From Paenibacillus protaetiae (lineage in GTDB: Bacteria; Bacillota; Bacilli; Paenibacillales; Paenibacillaceae), in the NCBI RefSeq assembly GCF_004135365.1, contig NZ_CP035492.1, positions 1,426,001-1,490,000 on the forward strand: DNA of 64,000 bases. The letters run 5' to 3'. The notes under the pieces were generated by a model. The model did not search any database. It worked only from the letters and a program-made list of their open reading frames with translations, and was not told the origin of the DNA. Positions 35,179 through 44,329 of this stretch are shown here, piece by piece; position 1 is the stretch's first letter, and each line of letters begins with the position of its first letter. The position numbers and the translations under genes were made by a program.

Positions 35179-35237
35179 ACTTGTACGAACAAATAAAGAA
35201 GATATCTTTGTCCGTTCCTACAAGTTGTACGAACAAC
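35179..35237 (-). promoter_or_regulatory. Two AraR-like operators in the araA leader
   Basis: Identical TTGTACGAACAA cores at 35181-35192 and 35225-35236, 44 bp apart, i.e. about four helical turns. B. subtilis AraR binds paired TTGTAC-type boxes with similar spacing and loops cooperatively. Both lie downstream of the -10, so binding would block initiation or elongation. Confidence 0.85.
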
Positions 35238-35248
35238 CTGCAAGCACT

Positions 35249-35277
35249 ATCATACCTTGATTACCCCCTCTTTTCAA
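35249..35277 (-). promoter_or_regulatory. Sigma-A promoter of araA
   Basis: Minus strand: -35 TTGAAA (35272-35277), 17-bp spacer, -10 TATGAT (35249-35254). The -35 overlaps the stop codon of the upstream 67-residue gene. Confidence 0.8.
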
Positions 35278-35477
35278 TCCCCTAATGAAGCCGCTTTCTC
35301 CAAGCGGTATTTTTGCTTGCAAAATCCGCATTGAAGCATAACGCCCGTTTCGCCAATGGCATATGTCACCCGCTCATCGTCTTCCGGTTCAATAAACTCT
35401 CTCCCCTGCACATCCTTGTCGCCAGTAGCAAAAAAAGCCGTCCGGTTACCGCAATCGCATTGAAAGGTCAAAATCAT
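35274..35477 (-). CDS. Small Cys-rich zinc-ribbon-like protein
   Basis: 67 residues with two Cys pairs, QCDCGN near the start and QCGFCKQKY near the end, suggesting a zinc ribbon, joined by an acidic stretch. I do not recognise a named family. GAGGCGA precedes the ATG. Its end carries the -35 of araA. Divergent from the XRE regulator gene. Confidence 0.68.
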   Translation of the reverse strand: MILTFQCDCGNRTAFFATGDKDVQGREFIEPEDDERVTYAIGETGVMLQCGFCKQKYRLEKAASLGD

Positions 35478-35517
35478 TAAAAAATCGCCTCATTTCCTTT
35501 ATTTTCTTAAAATAAGC

Positions 35518-35546
35518 TTGACACTGATACAAAATGTATCATAAAT
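35518..35546 (+). promoter_or_regulatory. Promoter with palindromic operator for the XRE regulator
   Basis: -35 TTGACA (35518-35523), 17-bp spacer, -10-like ATAAAT (35541-35546). The spacer holds a perfect TGATACA-AAA-TGTATCA palindrome (35525-35541), a likely autoregulatory site for the encoded HTH protein. Confidence 0.72.
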
Positions 35547-35604
35547 TACTAATAGTAATAGGTATTGCTATGTTTAAATGGCCATAACGTGAGGAGTAGA
35601 ACGA

Positions 35605-35931
35605 ATGACGATGGGAGATCGCCTCAAGTTGCTTCGAGTCAGTCGGAATTTGTCTCAGGATGCGGTAGCGCGAGCCATTGGCATTACCCGATCCGCATAC
35701 AGCCATTACGAAATCAACAACCGCCAGCCTGTTTACGAGACGCTGATTAAGCTGTCTTCTTTTTTTAATGTATCCATTGATTACATTATTGAAGGAGATT
35801 CCCGCAAATCAGCGGCGGAAGTGGCGCCTGAGACACAGCAAATTATTGAGCTGTTGAATACGATGGACGAAAGCAAACGCAAGCAATCCATTGACAAAAT
35901 GCTGAATGCCATCCGTACCGACAGCCGGTAA
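35605..35931 (+). CDS. XRE-family (Cro/cI-type HTH) transcriptional regulator
   Basis: 108 residues. HTH_3 domain at 4-60: GDRLKLLRVSRNLSQDAVAR, IGITRSAYSHYEINNRQP, then LIKLSSFFNVSIDYIIEGD. A short helical C-terminus (IIELLNTMDESKRKQSIDKM) may dimerise. GTGAGGAG precedes the ATG. Target genes unknown; the promoter spacer palindrome suggests autoregulation, and it may also affect the divergent zinc-ribbon gene. Confidence 0.85.
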   Translation: MTMGDRLKLLRVSRNLSQDAVARAIGITRSAYSHYEINNRQPVYETLIKLSSFFNVSIDYIIEGDSRKSAAEVAPETQQIIELLNTMDESKRKQSIDKMLNAIRTDSR

Positions 35932-35948
35932 CCATTGGCAGCTGAAGT

Positions 35949-36000
35949 GACGCGGAAAAAACGTTTTTTTTAGCCAATACAGGTTTGGCCGCGTCTCTTT
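35949..36000 (+). terminator. Possible terminator of the XRE regulator gene
   Basis: GACGCGG (35949-35955) and CCGCGTC (35989-35995) could pair across a 33-nt interval that includes an A6/T8 run, followed by TCTTT. Weak and unusual. Confidence 0.35.
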
Positions 36001-36130
36001 TCCGGCGGCTATTTTTGAAAACGCACCAATTTCTGCGCCGCCAGTGTTTGATTCATTAGATTTGCTTCGTTATAATAATCGTTGACTTTATTATAATACC
36101 ATGCGAACAACGAGGAAGGATTATTATAAC

Positions 36131-36997
36131 ATGTACTTAGCAGACAAATGGACCGACTACGAGGTCATAGATACAGGCGGCGGCGAGAAACTTGAGCGGT
36201 GGGGCAGTTATATTTTGCGCAGGCCCGATCCTCAAATTATTTGGCCCATTGCGAACGAAAGCGGCTTGTGGAAGCAGGCGGACGGGCACTATCACCGCAG
36301 CTCCTCCGGCGGCGGCCAATGGGAATTCAAAAAAAATCTCCCTGAGCGATGGACGATTTCATACGGCGATCTGTCGTTTCATATTCACCCGACCAACTTT
36401 AAGCATACCGGATTGTTTCCCGAGCAGGCCGTTAACTGGAGCTGGATGATGGATAAAATCAAATCCGCCGGCCGGCCTATTCGGGTGCTTAACCTGTTTG
36501 CTTATTCCGGCGGCGCAACGATAGCCGCAGCTGCTGCAGGCGCTGAAGTTGTTCACGTCGACGCCGCCAAAGGCATGGTGCAGTGGGCGAAAGAAAACGC
36601 CGAGCTGTCCGGCCTGAAGGATCATCCGATCCGTTATATTACGGATGACGTGTTTAAATTTGTACAACGCGAGCAGCGCCGCGGACGGCAGTATGACGCC
36701 ATAATTATGGATCCGCCATCCTATGGCCGCGGTCCAAAAGGCGAAACATGGAAGCTGGAAGAAAACTTGTATCCGTTCCTCGAATTTTGCACAACGATCT
36801 TGTCGGACAATCCATTGTTCCTGCTGATCAATTCCTATACGACAGGCCTGTCGCCGTCCGTGCTGCATAATCTGCTTCATATGACGATGCACGGCAAATA
36901 CGGCGGCATGATTAACTGCGGCGAAATCGGGCTGCCGATAACCGCTTCCGGCCTTAACCTGCCATGCGGCATTTTGGGACGATGGGAGTCTAAGTAA
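36131..36997 (+). CDS. Class I SAM-dependent methyltransferase, RlmI-like (rRNA-type)
   Basis: Motif I VLNLFAYSGGATIAAAAAGA near residue 118, VVHVDAAKGMVQWAKENAEL next, and the catalytic IIMDPPSYGRGPKGETWK. This combination is found in the RlmI/PF10672 rRNA cytosine methyltransferase group. ATG at 36131 is preceded by GAGGAAGG at 11 nt; the in-frame ATG at 36101 lacks a site. 288 residues. Its stop overlaps the start of the pseudouridine synthase (TAATG), pairing two RNA-modification genes. Confidence 0.82.
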   Translation: MYLADKWTDYEVIDTGGGEKLERWGSYILRRPDPQIIWPIANESGLWKQADGHYHRSSSGGGQWEFKKNLPERWTISYGDLSFHIHPTNFKHTGLFPEQAVNWSWMMDKIKSAGRPIRVLNLFAYSGGATIAAAAAGAEVVHVDAAKGMVQWAKENAELSGLKDHPIRYITDDVFKFVQREQRRGRQYDAIIMDPPSYGRGPKGETWKLEENLYPFLEFCTTILSDNPLFLLINSYTTGLSPSVLHNLLHMTMHGKYGGMINCGEIGLPITASGLNLPCGILGRWESK

Positions 36998-37725
36998 TGA
37001 AGGACGGCAAAAGCTTAACGCCGGCTATCCCGATCTTGTTTGAGGACAACCACCTGCTTGCAGTCGTAAAGCCGCCAGGCGTTCCTTCGCAAGAGGACGA
37101 ATCCGGCGATCCCGATATGCTGACGCTGCTGAAGCTGGATTTGAAAGAGCGGTACGGCAAACCCGGCAACGTCTTTTTAGGTCTGGTCCATCGTTTGGAC
37201 CGGCCTGTCGGCGGGGCGATGATTTTCGCCAAAACGTCCAAAGCCGCTTCCCGCCTATCGGAAGCGGTCCGCAGCCGTACCTTTGGCAAAACCTATATCT
37301 GTATCGTGCAGGGCAAGCCTGCCGCTGCGAAAGGCCAGTTGAAGCATTATATCCGGAAGGATAAAAGCCGCAACCAGGTGACTGTATTTGATTACGCCGC
37401 ACCGGAAGCCAAAGATGCCGTGCTTGACTATACGGTTATTGCTTCAAACGGGAGTTATTCCCTGGTTTCCGTCAAGCTTCATACCGGCCGGCCGCATCAG
37501 ATCCGAGCGCAAATGGCGCACATCGGATGCCCGCTTGTTGGTGACCGCAAATATGGCACGGCTCCGGTTTCCGGCGTGCCGGACATTGCGTTATGGTCAA
37601 CTTCCGTGACCGTCCCCCATCCTGTAACGAAGGAACAGCTCACCTTTACGTCCATCCCGCATGGCCAGCCGTGGGAATGGTGGAGCCGCGACGAGCTGGA
37701 AAGAGCGTCCTCCCTGTTTCTATAA
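36997..37725 (+). CDS. RluA-family pseudouridine synthase
   Basis: Isomerises uridine in rRNA or tRNA. The catalytic Asp is in LVHRLDRPVGGAMIFAKT near residue 68; RPHQIRAQMAHIG and LVGDRKYG are further family blocks. 242 residues, with no N-terminal S4 domain, like YpgA/RluC-short proteins. Translationally coupled to the methyltransferase upstream. Confidence 0.92.
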   Translation: MKDGKSLTPAIPILFEDNHLLAVVKPPGVPSQEDESGDPDMLTLLKLDLKERYGKPGNVFLGLVHRLDRPVGGAMIFAKTSKAASRLSEAVRSRTFGKTYICIVQGKPAAAKGQLKHYIRKDKSRNQVTVFDYAAPEAKDAVLDYTVIASNGSYSLVSVKLHTGRPHQIRAQMAHIGCPLVGDRKYGTAPVSGVPDIALWSTSVTVPHPVTKEQLTFTSIPHGQPWEWWSRDELERASSLFL

Positions 37726-37747
37726 AAAGAAAAGGATTTGATGCTTG

Positions 37748-39070
37748 ATGAGGCAACGACGAAAGCGCAGAAAACACCGGGTGCTTAACCTATGGCTCCT
37801 GGTGTTCTCGTTAGCAGGACTCGTCTTCATAGGCTGGTCCGCCGGCTGGGACCGGATATTTACGGAACCGGCCGCTCTTAACGGTTCGCATCATTCATCC
37901 CCGCCTGCAGCTGGAAGTCCTCAGGCATCGTCTGACAGCGCTCAGACGGCCGGCAGCAGCCCGTCAGGGCTGCCAGGCTCCTCGGCCTCTCCCAATCCTG
38001 CATCCCCCGTTCCAACCCCCAGATCGGAACCTGAATACCGTACTGCCGTATGGATGGCGGTCGGGGACGTTATGATGCATACGCCGGAGCTTCCGGGCGC
38101 TTATGACCGAAAGCAAAAGCGATATAATTTTGATCCTTATTTCGAACAGGTTAAGCCGATTTTAGGGCAAGGGGACTGGGTGCTGGCCAATTTGGAAACG
38201 CCGGTAGCGGGCAAACAATACGGCTACAACGGCTACCCGAATTTCAACGCGCCGGACGAACTGTTGGAAGCGCTTCAGCACAGCGGCTTTAACGTACTTA
38301 CTTTCGCCAACAACCATATGCTCGATCAAGGCGAGCAAGGGCTGCTGAACACGGTCGAGCAAATCAAGCACTACGGCTTTGCAACCAAAGGGGCGGCAGC
38401 GAGCCAGGAAGAATCGGACCAAGCCGTTATTGTCGAGCAAAACGGCATCAAGATGGGACTGCTCGCGTACACCTATGGGACGAACGGCCATCAGATTACA
38501 TCCGGCCGGAGCTACCTTGCTTCCTATATTAACGAAGCTAAGATGAAACAGGATATTCAAACGATAAGGAAAGCAGGCGCTGATTTTGTAGTGGTAGCCT
38601 TGCATTTTGGAGTCGAGTATGAAACGGAGCCTAATGAGGAACAAAAGAGGCTTGCGCGCTCGTTAATTGCGGAAGGTGCAGATATTGTGGCAGGTTCACA
38701 TTCGCATGTGCTGCAGCCTTATGAAGTGGTGCAGACCGCAACAGAGGACGGCAAACCCCGCGAAGGACTTATCCTTTATTCGATGGGCAATTTTCTTTCC
38801 AATCAGCGGGGCGATACCAAAGACTATGGAGCGATATTCCGGTTGACCGTCAAACAAAACAGGGAAGACGGTTCCATCCAGCTGGACGATATTGAAGCGA
38901 TTCCGACATGGGTTTACCGGTACCGCGAAGGCGACTTTTTCCAATACCGCATTCTTCCAGTCGAACAGACATTAGCGCAAGAAGCGAGCAAGCAGCTAAC
39001 GGATCAAGAATACGCTGCTATGCAAAAAACGTACGATGCGCTTCAGACGCGGCTGCATGAATGGCAGTAG
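37748..39070 (+). CDS. CapA-family (PGA-synthesis-like) metallophosphatase, membrane-anchored
   Basis: Basic N-terminus, one transmembrane segment (residues about 12-35), a Ser/Pro/Gly linker to about 95, then a PGA_cap/CapA domain: MAVGDVMMH, WVLANLETPV, NVLTFANNHMLDQG, VVALHFGVEYE, IVAGSHSHVLQ and LYSMGNFLSN hold the metal-binding residues. CapA proteins act in poly-gamma-glutamate production or surface polymer metabolism; no capBC is nearby, so it may have another role. 441 codons by the longer start; ATG at 37748 follows the TTG. Confidence 0.88.
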   Translation: MRQRRKRRKHRVLNLWLLVFSLAGLVFIGWSAGWDRIFTEPAALNGSHHSSPPAAGSPQASSDSAQTAGSSPSGLPGSSASPNPASPVPTPRSEPEYRTAVWMAVGDVMMHTPELPGAYDRKQKRYNFDPYFEQVKPILGQGDWVLANLETPVAGKQYGYNGYPNFNAPDELLEALQHSGFNVLTFANNHMLDQGEQGLLNTVEQIKHYGFATKGAAASQEESDQAVIVEQNGIKMGLLAYTYGTNGHQITSGRSYLASYINEAKMKQDIQTIRKAGADFVVVALHFGVEYETEPNEEQKRLARSLIAEGADIVAGSHSHVLQPYEVVQTATEDGKPREGLILYSMGNFLSNQRGDTKDYGAIFRLTVKQNREDGSIQLDDIEAIPTWVYRYREGDFFQYRILPVEQTLAQEASKQLTDQEYAAMQKTYDALQTRLHEWQ

Positions 39071-39074
39071 CCGG

Positions 39075-39479
39075 TTACATATTGGCGACTTTGCCAAGCA
39101 AATAAACAAGCAGCTGCTGATTATGGGCGGAGATGCGGTCCAGAGACTGCTCAATTACTTTGGAGCGGACCTCCAGACCGCGCTGGGTCTCCGCCTTTCC
39201 TTTCTCTGTAACTGTCACCCATACAATTCTCCGGTCGCTTTCATCTCTTGTACGTACAATTAGCTCATTGCGTTCCATCCGGTCGAGCAAGGTTGTAATG
39301 GCAGCCGGCGTCGTCGATAAATACTGAAGCAAATCCGAAGGCTTCATTGGTTCATGCTGCAGCAGCAGCTCCAGCACCCCAAGCTGGCCCTCCGTCAACG
39401 GAGCAAGCGATTGTTCCAGTGTCAGCTTCCATTCCCGCGTTAATTTGGACCATACTCTAGTAAAATCATCAGAAACCAT
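39075..39479 (-). CDS. MarR-family transcriptional regulator
   Basis: Winged-helix protein: LTEGQLGVLELLLQHEPMKP, LLQYLSTTPAAITTLLDRME (recognition helix) and wing LIVRTRDESDRRIVWVTVTE. ATG at 39479 is 10 nt after AAGGAG; an in-frame ATG at 39506 would add nine residues. Convergent with the CapA gene, with only 4 bp between stop codons and no terminator seen. An extended -10 promoter lies upstream (39519-39527). Confidence 0.87.
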   Translation of the reverse strand: MVSDDFTRVWSKLTREWKLTLEQSLAPLTEGQLGVLELLLQHEPMKPSDLLQYLSTTPAAITTLLDRMERNELIVRTRDESDRRIVWVTVTEKGKAETQRGLEVRSKVIEQSLDRISAHNQQLLVYLLGKVANM

Positions 39480-39518
39480 TAGCGCATCGCTCCTTGTCCG
39501 AATCATTTTCTAACCTAA

Positions 39519-39527
39519 ATTATACCA
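39519..39527 (-). promoter_or_regulatory. Extended -10 promoter of marR (39 kb)
   Basis: Minus strand TGGTATAAT: perfect -10 TATAAT (39519-39524) with a TGn extension. The -35 (TTTAAT, 17 bp upstream) is poor, as often for extended -10 promoters. Confidence 0.6.
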
Positions 39528-39598
39528 TCTGAAAATGTCGAATTAAAGATTAATACAATTAATAATTTGCGCCATTAATCGCTATAAATCCGAACGTT

Positions 39599-39627
39599 TT
39601 GACAGGAGTAGACATAAACTTTATATA
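39599..39627 (+). promoter_or_regulatory. Sigma-A promoter of the 54-codon gene
   Basis: -35 TTGACA (39599-39604), 17-bp spacer, -10 TATATA (39622-39627). The leader to the GTG is about 50 nt and includes AAGGAGG. Confidence 0.75.
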
Positions 39628-39681
39628 GGCGATTGACAACAGGTCACAACCCCTTGACATGTACAGTAAGGAGGTTCCGGA

Positions 39682-39846
39682 GTGGATAATAAATTGGAGC
39701 TTGTCCGCAAAGTGATGGATTACGGCATAATAAAAGACCCGCAATGGCTCGAGCGTTTAGACGATCCCGCTCCATTGTGGGTCCTGTTGGAAGCACTATT
39801 AAGTGTGATTGAGCGGCTTGACCCGCCTAATCAGCCTTTTGATTAA
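39682..39846 (+). CDS. Small 54-residue protein, function unknown
   Basis: Short gene with a perfect AAGGAGG 7 nt before a GTG start and a consensus promoter. The product begins MDNKLELVRKVMDYGIIKDP and ends RLDPPNQPFD. It is mostly helical with a Leu-rich middle (WVLLEALLSVIERL), acidic, and has no signal peptide or Cys. No family recognised. Convergent with parC, 14 bp from its stop; divergent from marR. Confidence 0.72.
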   Translation: MDNKLELVRKVMDYGIIKDPQWLERLDDPAPLWVLLEALLSVIERLDPPNQPFD

Positions 39847-39860
39847 AGGCTGCCGCCGGC

Positions 39861-42296
39861 TTAACGGCGTTTCGCTACAATGTCGATACGTTCGTCCTTA
39901 TCTAATTGCGCAACAATACGGCCGACCGATTTGCGTTCCTCTATCGGTGTTTTTTCCGAATTGAGCAAATGGCTTGCGCCAGACGAAGTGACAAGCAGCA
40001 GCTGCAGCGGCTCGCGGCAATAATAAGCGGATACAAGTGCTGTACCGTTAGGTTTCACCCGCTTGCCCTCTTTAAACTCAAATGTTTGCACGCCTTTGCC
40101 GCCTCTGCCTTGAATCGGATAATCAAGCAGCAAACTTCGTTTGGCATAACCCATATCCGACAACACCAGCAGTTCGCCCTCATCGTCAAACACAAATTCA
40201 AAGCCGATTATTTCATCGTCATCCTTCAGCGACATGCCGCGCACCCCGCCTGCCACGCGCCCCATCGGATTCACTTCGCTTTCTTCAAACCGGATGCTCA
40301 TGCCAAGCTTGCTGACAAGCAGCAGCTGTTTTTTGCCGTCGCTGAGCTTCACATCCACGACCTCGTCGCCATCGGCTACTTTGCATGCCGCAATAGCAGT
40401 TGAGCGGGTCGTCATATAGTCCTTCAGCAGTGTCCGCTTGACATTGCCGCGTTTCGTTACAAACACAAGCGAACTTGCTTCGTCATTAAAATCTTTCACC
40501 GGTATGACGCTAACAATCGAATCGTCTTTTGGCAGCGGGATAACATTGACGATCGCGGTGCCGTTATCTTTCCATTTAAATTCCGGTACCTGGTGCACCG
40601 GAAGCATATAATATTGCCCTTTGCGCGTAAACAGGAGCAAATTGTCAAGCGTATTCACGAGCAGCAGGTCGGAGATGACATCGCCTTCCTTGACGCCCGA
40701 GCTGTCGAGTTCGCCGCCTGAGCGGGTAAAGGACAACATGCTTGTCCGTTTTACATACCCTTCCCGGCTGAGCGTCACCAGCACATCCTCGGAGTTGATC
40801 ATCACCTCCAGGTTGACCTTCAATTCCTCCACTTCCTGCTGAATCGCAGAGCGGCGTTCGATAGCATATTTGTCACGTATTTCAACCAGCTCGTCTTTGA
40901 TGACGCCAAGCAGCTTCTTCTCGCTGTCCAGAATCGACTTCAGGTAGCTGATCCGCTTCAATATTTCTTTATGTTCTTTTTCAAGCGACGAAATTTCCAA
41001 ATTCGTCAGCCGGTACAGCTGCAGCGTCAAGATCGCGTCAGCCTGGCGTTCGGTGAACGCAAACTTCTCGACGAGATTGTGCTGGGCATCGGCGCGGTTT
41101 TTGGAAGCTTTGATCGTTGCGATCACTTCATCCAGCAAATTCAGCGCCTTCACAAGGCCTTCCAGAACGTGGGCACGGTCCTCCGCTTTCTCCAGCTCAT
41201 ATTGGGTGCGGTAGGTCACTACTTCTTTCTGGTGCCCGATATATGCCTGCAAAATCGGCTTGAGGCCAAGCTGCTGCGGCTGCTTGTTCACAATTGCTAC
41301 CATGTTGAAGTTATACGTCGTCTGCAGATCGGTTTTTTTCAGCAAATAAGCCAAAATCCCTTCCGCATCCGCGTCCTTCTTCAGCTCCACCACGATGCGG
41401 AGCCCGTTCCGGCCCGTTTCGTCGCGCACCTCGGCAATGCCTTCCACCTTTTTCTCCAGGCGGATGTTTTCCATCGCGGTAACTAGGCGGGCTTTGACCA
41501 CCTGATACGGAATTTCCGTAATGACGATCTGCTGCTTGCCGCCGCGAAGATCTTCAATTTCCGTTTTGGCGCGGACATAAATCCGCCCTTTGCCAGTCGT
41601 ATAAGCTTCGCGTATGCCTTCGCCGCCCATAATGATGCCGCCGGTCGGGAAATCCGGGCCTTTGACGATCTGCATGAGCTCGTCCAGCGTAATGTCCGCA
41701 TTGGCCATAACCGCAATGCAAGCGTCGATAACTTCACGCAAGTTATGAGTCGGGATTTCCGTCGCAAATCCGGCCGAAATTCCGCTTGCGCCGTTCACCA
41801 GCAAATTCGGGTAACGGGAAGGCAGCACAACCGGCTCTTTTGCCGTATTGTCAAAATTATCTTTAAATTGAACCGTCCGCTTATCAATATCACGCAGCAG
41901 CTCCATTGCGATGGAAGAAAGCCGCGCTTCCGTATAACGCATCGCCGCAGCCGGGTCATCGTCAAGCGACCCCCAGTTGCCGTGCCCGTCCACCAGCACA
42001 TGCCCCATCTTCCAAGGCTGTGCCATCCGGACCATCCCTTCATATATCGATGAATCCCCGTGCGGATGGTAATTGCCCATGACGTCGCCGACGGTTTTCG
42101 CCGATTTGCGGTACGGCTTGTCCGGCGTATTGCCGGATTCGTACATCGCATACAGAATCCGGCGCTGCACGGGCTTCAGCCCGTCACGCACGTCAGGAAT
42201 AGCCCGGTCCTGGATGATATATTTGGAATAGCGCCCGAAGCGGTCGCCTACGACCTCCTCCAGAAACGCCGGTAAAAAAGACTCCAGCATACTCAT
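39861..42296 (-). CDS. parC: DNA topoisomerase IV subunit A
   Basis: Decatenates daughter chromosomes with ParE. The N-terminal breakage-reunion domain includes [20 protein letters not shown], the quinolone region [11 protein letters not shown] and the catalytic tyrosine in [11 protein letters not shown] (about residue 120). The C-terminal beta-pinwheel repeats contain [12 protein letters not shown] and [12 protein letters not shown] but lack the GyrA box QRRGGKG in its gyrase form. 811 residues, near B. subtilis ParC (806). The ATG follows AGGAGG just after the parE stop. Confidence 0.93.
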   Translation of the reverse strand: MSMLESFLPAFLEEVVGDRFGRYSKYIIQDRAIPDVRDGLKPVQRRILYAMYESGNTPDKPYRKSAKTVGDVMGNYHPHGDSSIYEGMVRMAQPWKMGHVLVDGHGNWGSLDDDPAAAMRYTEARLSSIAMELLRDIDKRTVQFKDNFDNTAKEPVVLPSRYPNLLVNGASGISAGFATEIPTHNLREVIDACIAVMANADITLDELMQIVKGPDFPTGGIIMGGEGIREAYTTGKGRIYVRAKTEIEDLRGGKQQIVITEIPYQVVKARLVTAMENIRLEKKVEGIAEVRDETGRNGLRIVVELKKDADAEGILAYLLKKTDLQTTYNFNMVAIVNKQPQQLGLKPILQAYIGHQKEVVTYRTQYELEKAEDRAHVLEGLVKALNLLDEVIATIKASKNRADAQHNLVEKFAFTERQADAILTLQLYRLTNLEISSLEKEHKEILKRISYLKSILDSEKKLLGVIKDELVEIRDKYAIERRSAIQQEVEELKVNLEVMINSEDVLVTLSREGYVKRTSMLSFTRSGGELDSSGVKEGDVISDLLLVNTLDNLLLFTRKGQYYMLPVHQVPEFKWKDNGTAIVNVIPLPKDDSIVSVIPVKDFNDEASSLVFVTKRGNVKRTLLKDYMTTRSTAIAACKVADGDEVVDVKLSDGKKQLLLVSKLGMSIRFEESEVNPMGRVAGGVRGMSLKDDDEIIGFEFVFDDEGELLVLSDMGYAKRSLLLDYPIQGRGGKGVQTFEFKEGKRVKPNGTALVSAYYCREPLQLLLVTSSGASHLLNSEKTPIEERKSVGRIVAQLDKDERIDIVAKRR

Positions 42297-42308
42297 GTCC
42301 CGTTCCTC

Positions 42309-44279
42309 CTATTCCTCAAATTCCGTAAAGTCGACGTTTTCCATAATCCAGCGCTTGCGCGGATCAACCTTATCGCCCATGAGCGCCGATACGCGGCGTT
42401 CCGCTTTGGCCGTATCGTCGATTTGCACCTGCAGCAGCGTTCTCGTTTCCGGGTTCATCGTCGTTTCCCATAGCTGCTCGGGATTCATCTCGCCAAGTCC
42501 TTTATACCGCTGAAGCTCATAGCTTTTGCCGAATTCTTTCAAATAGTTTTGCAGCTGCTCATCGGTCCACGCATAACGGACTGTCTCCAGCTTGCCCGAC
42601 TTCCGGGTAATTTTATAAAGCGGCGGCTGTGCGATATACACTTTGCCGTTATCAATGAGCGGCTTCATATACCGGTAGAAAAACGTCAGGAGCAGCACCT
42701 GGATATGCGCGCCGTCCGTATCCGCGTCGGTCATAATGACGATCTTGCTGTAATTGCTTTCTTCCGACTCGAATTCCGAGCCGATGCCGGCTCCAATCGC
42801 TGATATAATGGCACGGTATTCGTCGTTTTTCAAAATATCCGCCAGCTTCGCTTTCTCCGGATTCATCGGTTTGCCCTTCAGCGGCAAAATCGCCTGATAC
42901 TTCGAATCGCGACCTTGCTTCGCCGAACCGCCAGCCGAATCGCCTTCGACGATAAACAGCTCTGTGCGCGATACATCCTTCGACTGCGCCGGCGTCAGCT
43001 TGCCGCCCAGGTTGGAGCCTTCGCTTTTTTTCTTGCCGCTGCGTATTTCTTCGCGCGCCTTGCGCGCCGCTTCGCGCGCTTTGGCCGCTTGTACCGCTTT
43101 TTTCAGCAGCATTTGCACCGTTTGCGGGTTTTCCTCCAGGAACACCTGCATTTTCTCCGTTACAATGGCGTCCACGGCACTGCGGGCGGATACGCTGCCC
43201 AGCTGATCCTTCGTCTGGCCGACGAATTCCACCTCGGACATCTTCACATTGATGACAGCCATCATGCCTTCGCGGAGATCGCTGCCTTCCAGGTTTTTAT
43301 CCTTTTCCTTGAGCAAAGCCGTCTTACGGGCATATTCGTTCATGACACGGGTGTAGGCCGTTTTGAAGCCGGTCTCATGCGTGCCGCCGCCGCGCGTCGG
43401 AATCGAGTTGACGAACGAAGCAATCGTCTCCGTATACCCGTCGTTATACTGGAGCGCGATTTCCACTTCGATGTCGTCGCGTTCGCCGGCAAAATGAATG
43501 GCGTCGCCGAGCACGGTTTTGCCTTCGTTCAAAAATTGAACAAACTGCTTGGCGCCGCCGTCATAATGAAACACTTCCTGCTTGTCATGGCGGTCATCCT
43601 TGATCGTGACCTTCAAGCCGGAGTTCAAAAAAGCGATTTCCTGCAACCGCTCCGCTAATGTGTCATAGTTGATCGTTATCCCGGAATGAAATACGCGAGC
43701 ATCAGGCTTAAACGTAATTTTAGTGCCTGTCCGGTTCGTGTTGCCCACGATATCCAAACCGGTTACCGGTTCGCCGACATGCTCTTTGCCTTTGTCGTCA
43801 ACCCAATATTCATAACGCTGCTTATGTATTTTGCCGTCGCGGTATATTTCAACCTCTAGCCATTCGGACAAAGCGTTTGTAACCGACGCGCCTACGCCGT
43901 GCAGGCCGCCGGATTTTTTATAGCCGGCTCCGCCAAATTTGCCTCCGGCATGCAAAATCGTAAATACAACCTGCGGCGTCGGGATGCCGGTTTTGTGCAT
44001 GCCGGTCGGAATGCCGCGTCCGTTGTCATAAACCGTTACCGAACCATTTTTATTTAAAGTGACTTCAATTGCGTTGCAAAATTTCGCCAAATGCTCGTCA
44101 ACCGCGTTATCCACGATTTCCCAAACGAGATGATGAAGTCCGGAGCTACTTGTACTCCCTATGTACATCCCGGGCCGCTTGCGTACCGCCGTTAATCCTT
44201 CCAGTACCTGGATGTCATCTGCCTCGTAGCTGCGGTCAGCGGCGGATGGCGCTTTGAAGAGATCCATTTGCTCAGTCAT
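42309..44279 (-). CDS. parE: DNA topoisomerase IV subunit B
   Basis: ATPase subunit. GHKL motifs: EIVDNAVDEHLAKF, VYDNGRGIPTGMH and GGLHGVGASVTNALS. The TOPRIM domain has LFIVEGDSAGGSAKQGRD and IMTDADTDGAHI. 656 residues, equal to B. subtilis ParE (655). The co-directional parC follows 12 nt later, the usual parEC operon. A GGGGGA site precedes the ATG. Confidence 0.94.
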   Translation of the reverse strand: MTEQMDLFKAPSAADRSYEADDIQVLEGLTAVRKRPGMYIGSTSSSGLHHLVWEIVDNAVDEHLAKFCNAIEVTLNKNGSVTVYDNGRGIPTGMHKTGIPTPQVVFTILHAGGKFGGAGYKKSGGLHGVGASVTNALSEWLEVEIYRDGKIHKQRYEYWVDDKGKEHVGEPVTGLDIVGNTNRTGTKITFKPDARVFHSGITINYDTLAERLQEIAFLNSGLKVTIKDDRHDKQEVFHYDGGAKQFVQFLNEGKTVLGDAIHFAGERDDIEVEIALQYNDGYTETIASFVNSIPTRGGGTHETGFKTAYTRVMNEYARKTALLKEKDKNLEGSDLREGMMAVINVKMSEVEFVGQTKDQLGSVSARSAVDAIVTEKMQVFLEENPQTVQMLLKKAVQAAKAREAARKAREEIRSGKKKSEGSNLGGKLTPAQSKDVSRTELFIVEGDSAGGSAKQGRDSKYQAILPLKGKPMNPEKAKLADILKNDEYRAIISAIGAGIGSEFESEESNYSKIVIMTDADTDGAHIQVLLLTFFYRYMKPLIDNGKVYIAQPPLYKITRKSGKLETVRYAWTDEQLQNYLKEFGKSYELQRYKGLGEMNPEQLWETTMNPETRTLLQVQIDDTAKAERRVSALMGDKVDPRKRWIMENVDFTEFEE

Positions 44280-44329
44280 GAGCGTCCCCCAATCTGAAAA
44301 TCGCGTTTCCCTTTCTTCGAGCTTTTATT

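Noticed and set aside
35200-35222. Third AraR-like site between the two operators
   Set aside because: Only a partial TTTGTCCG match without the palindromic second half.
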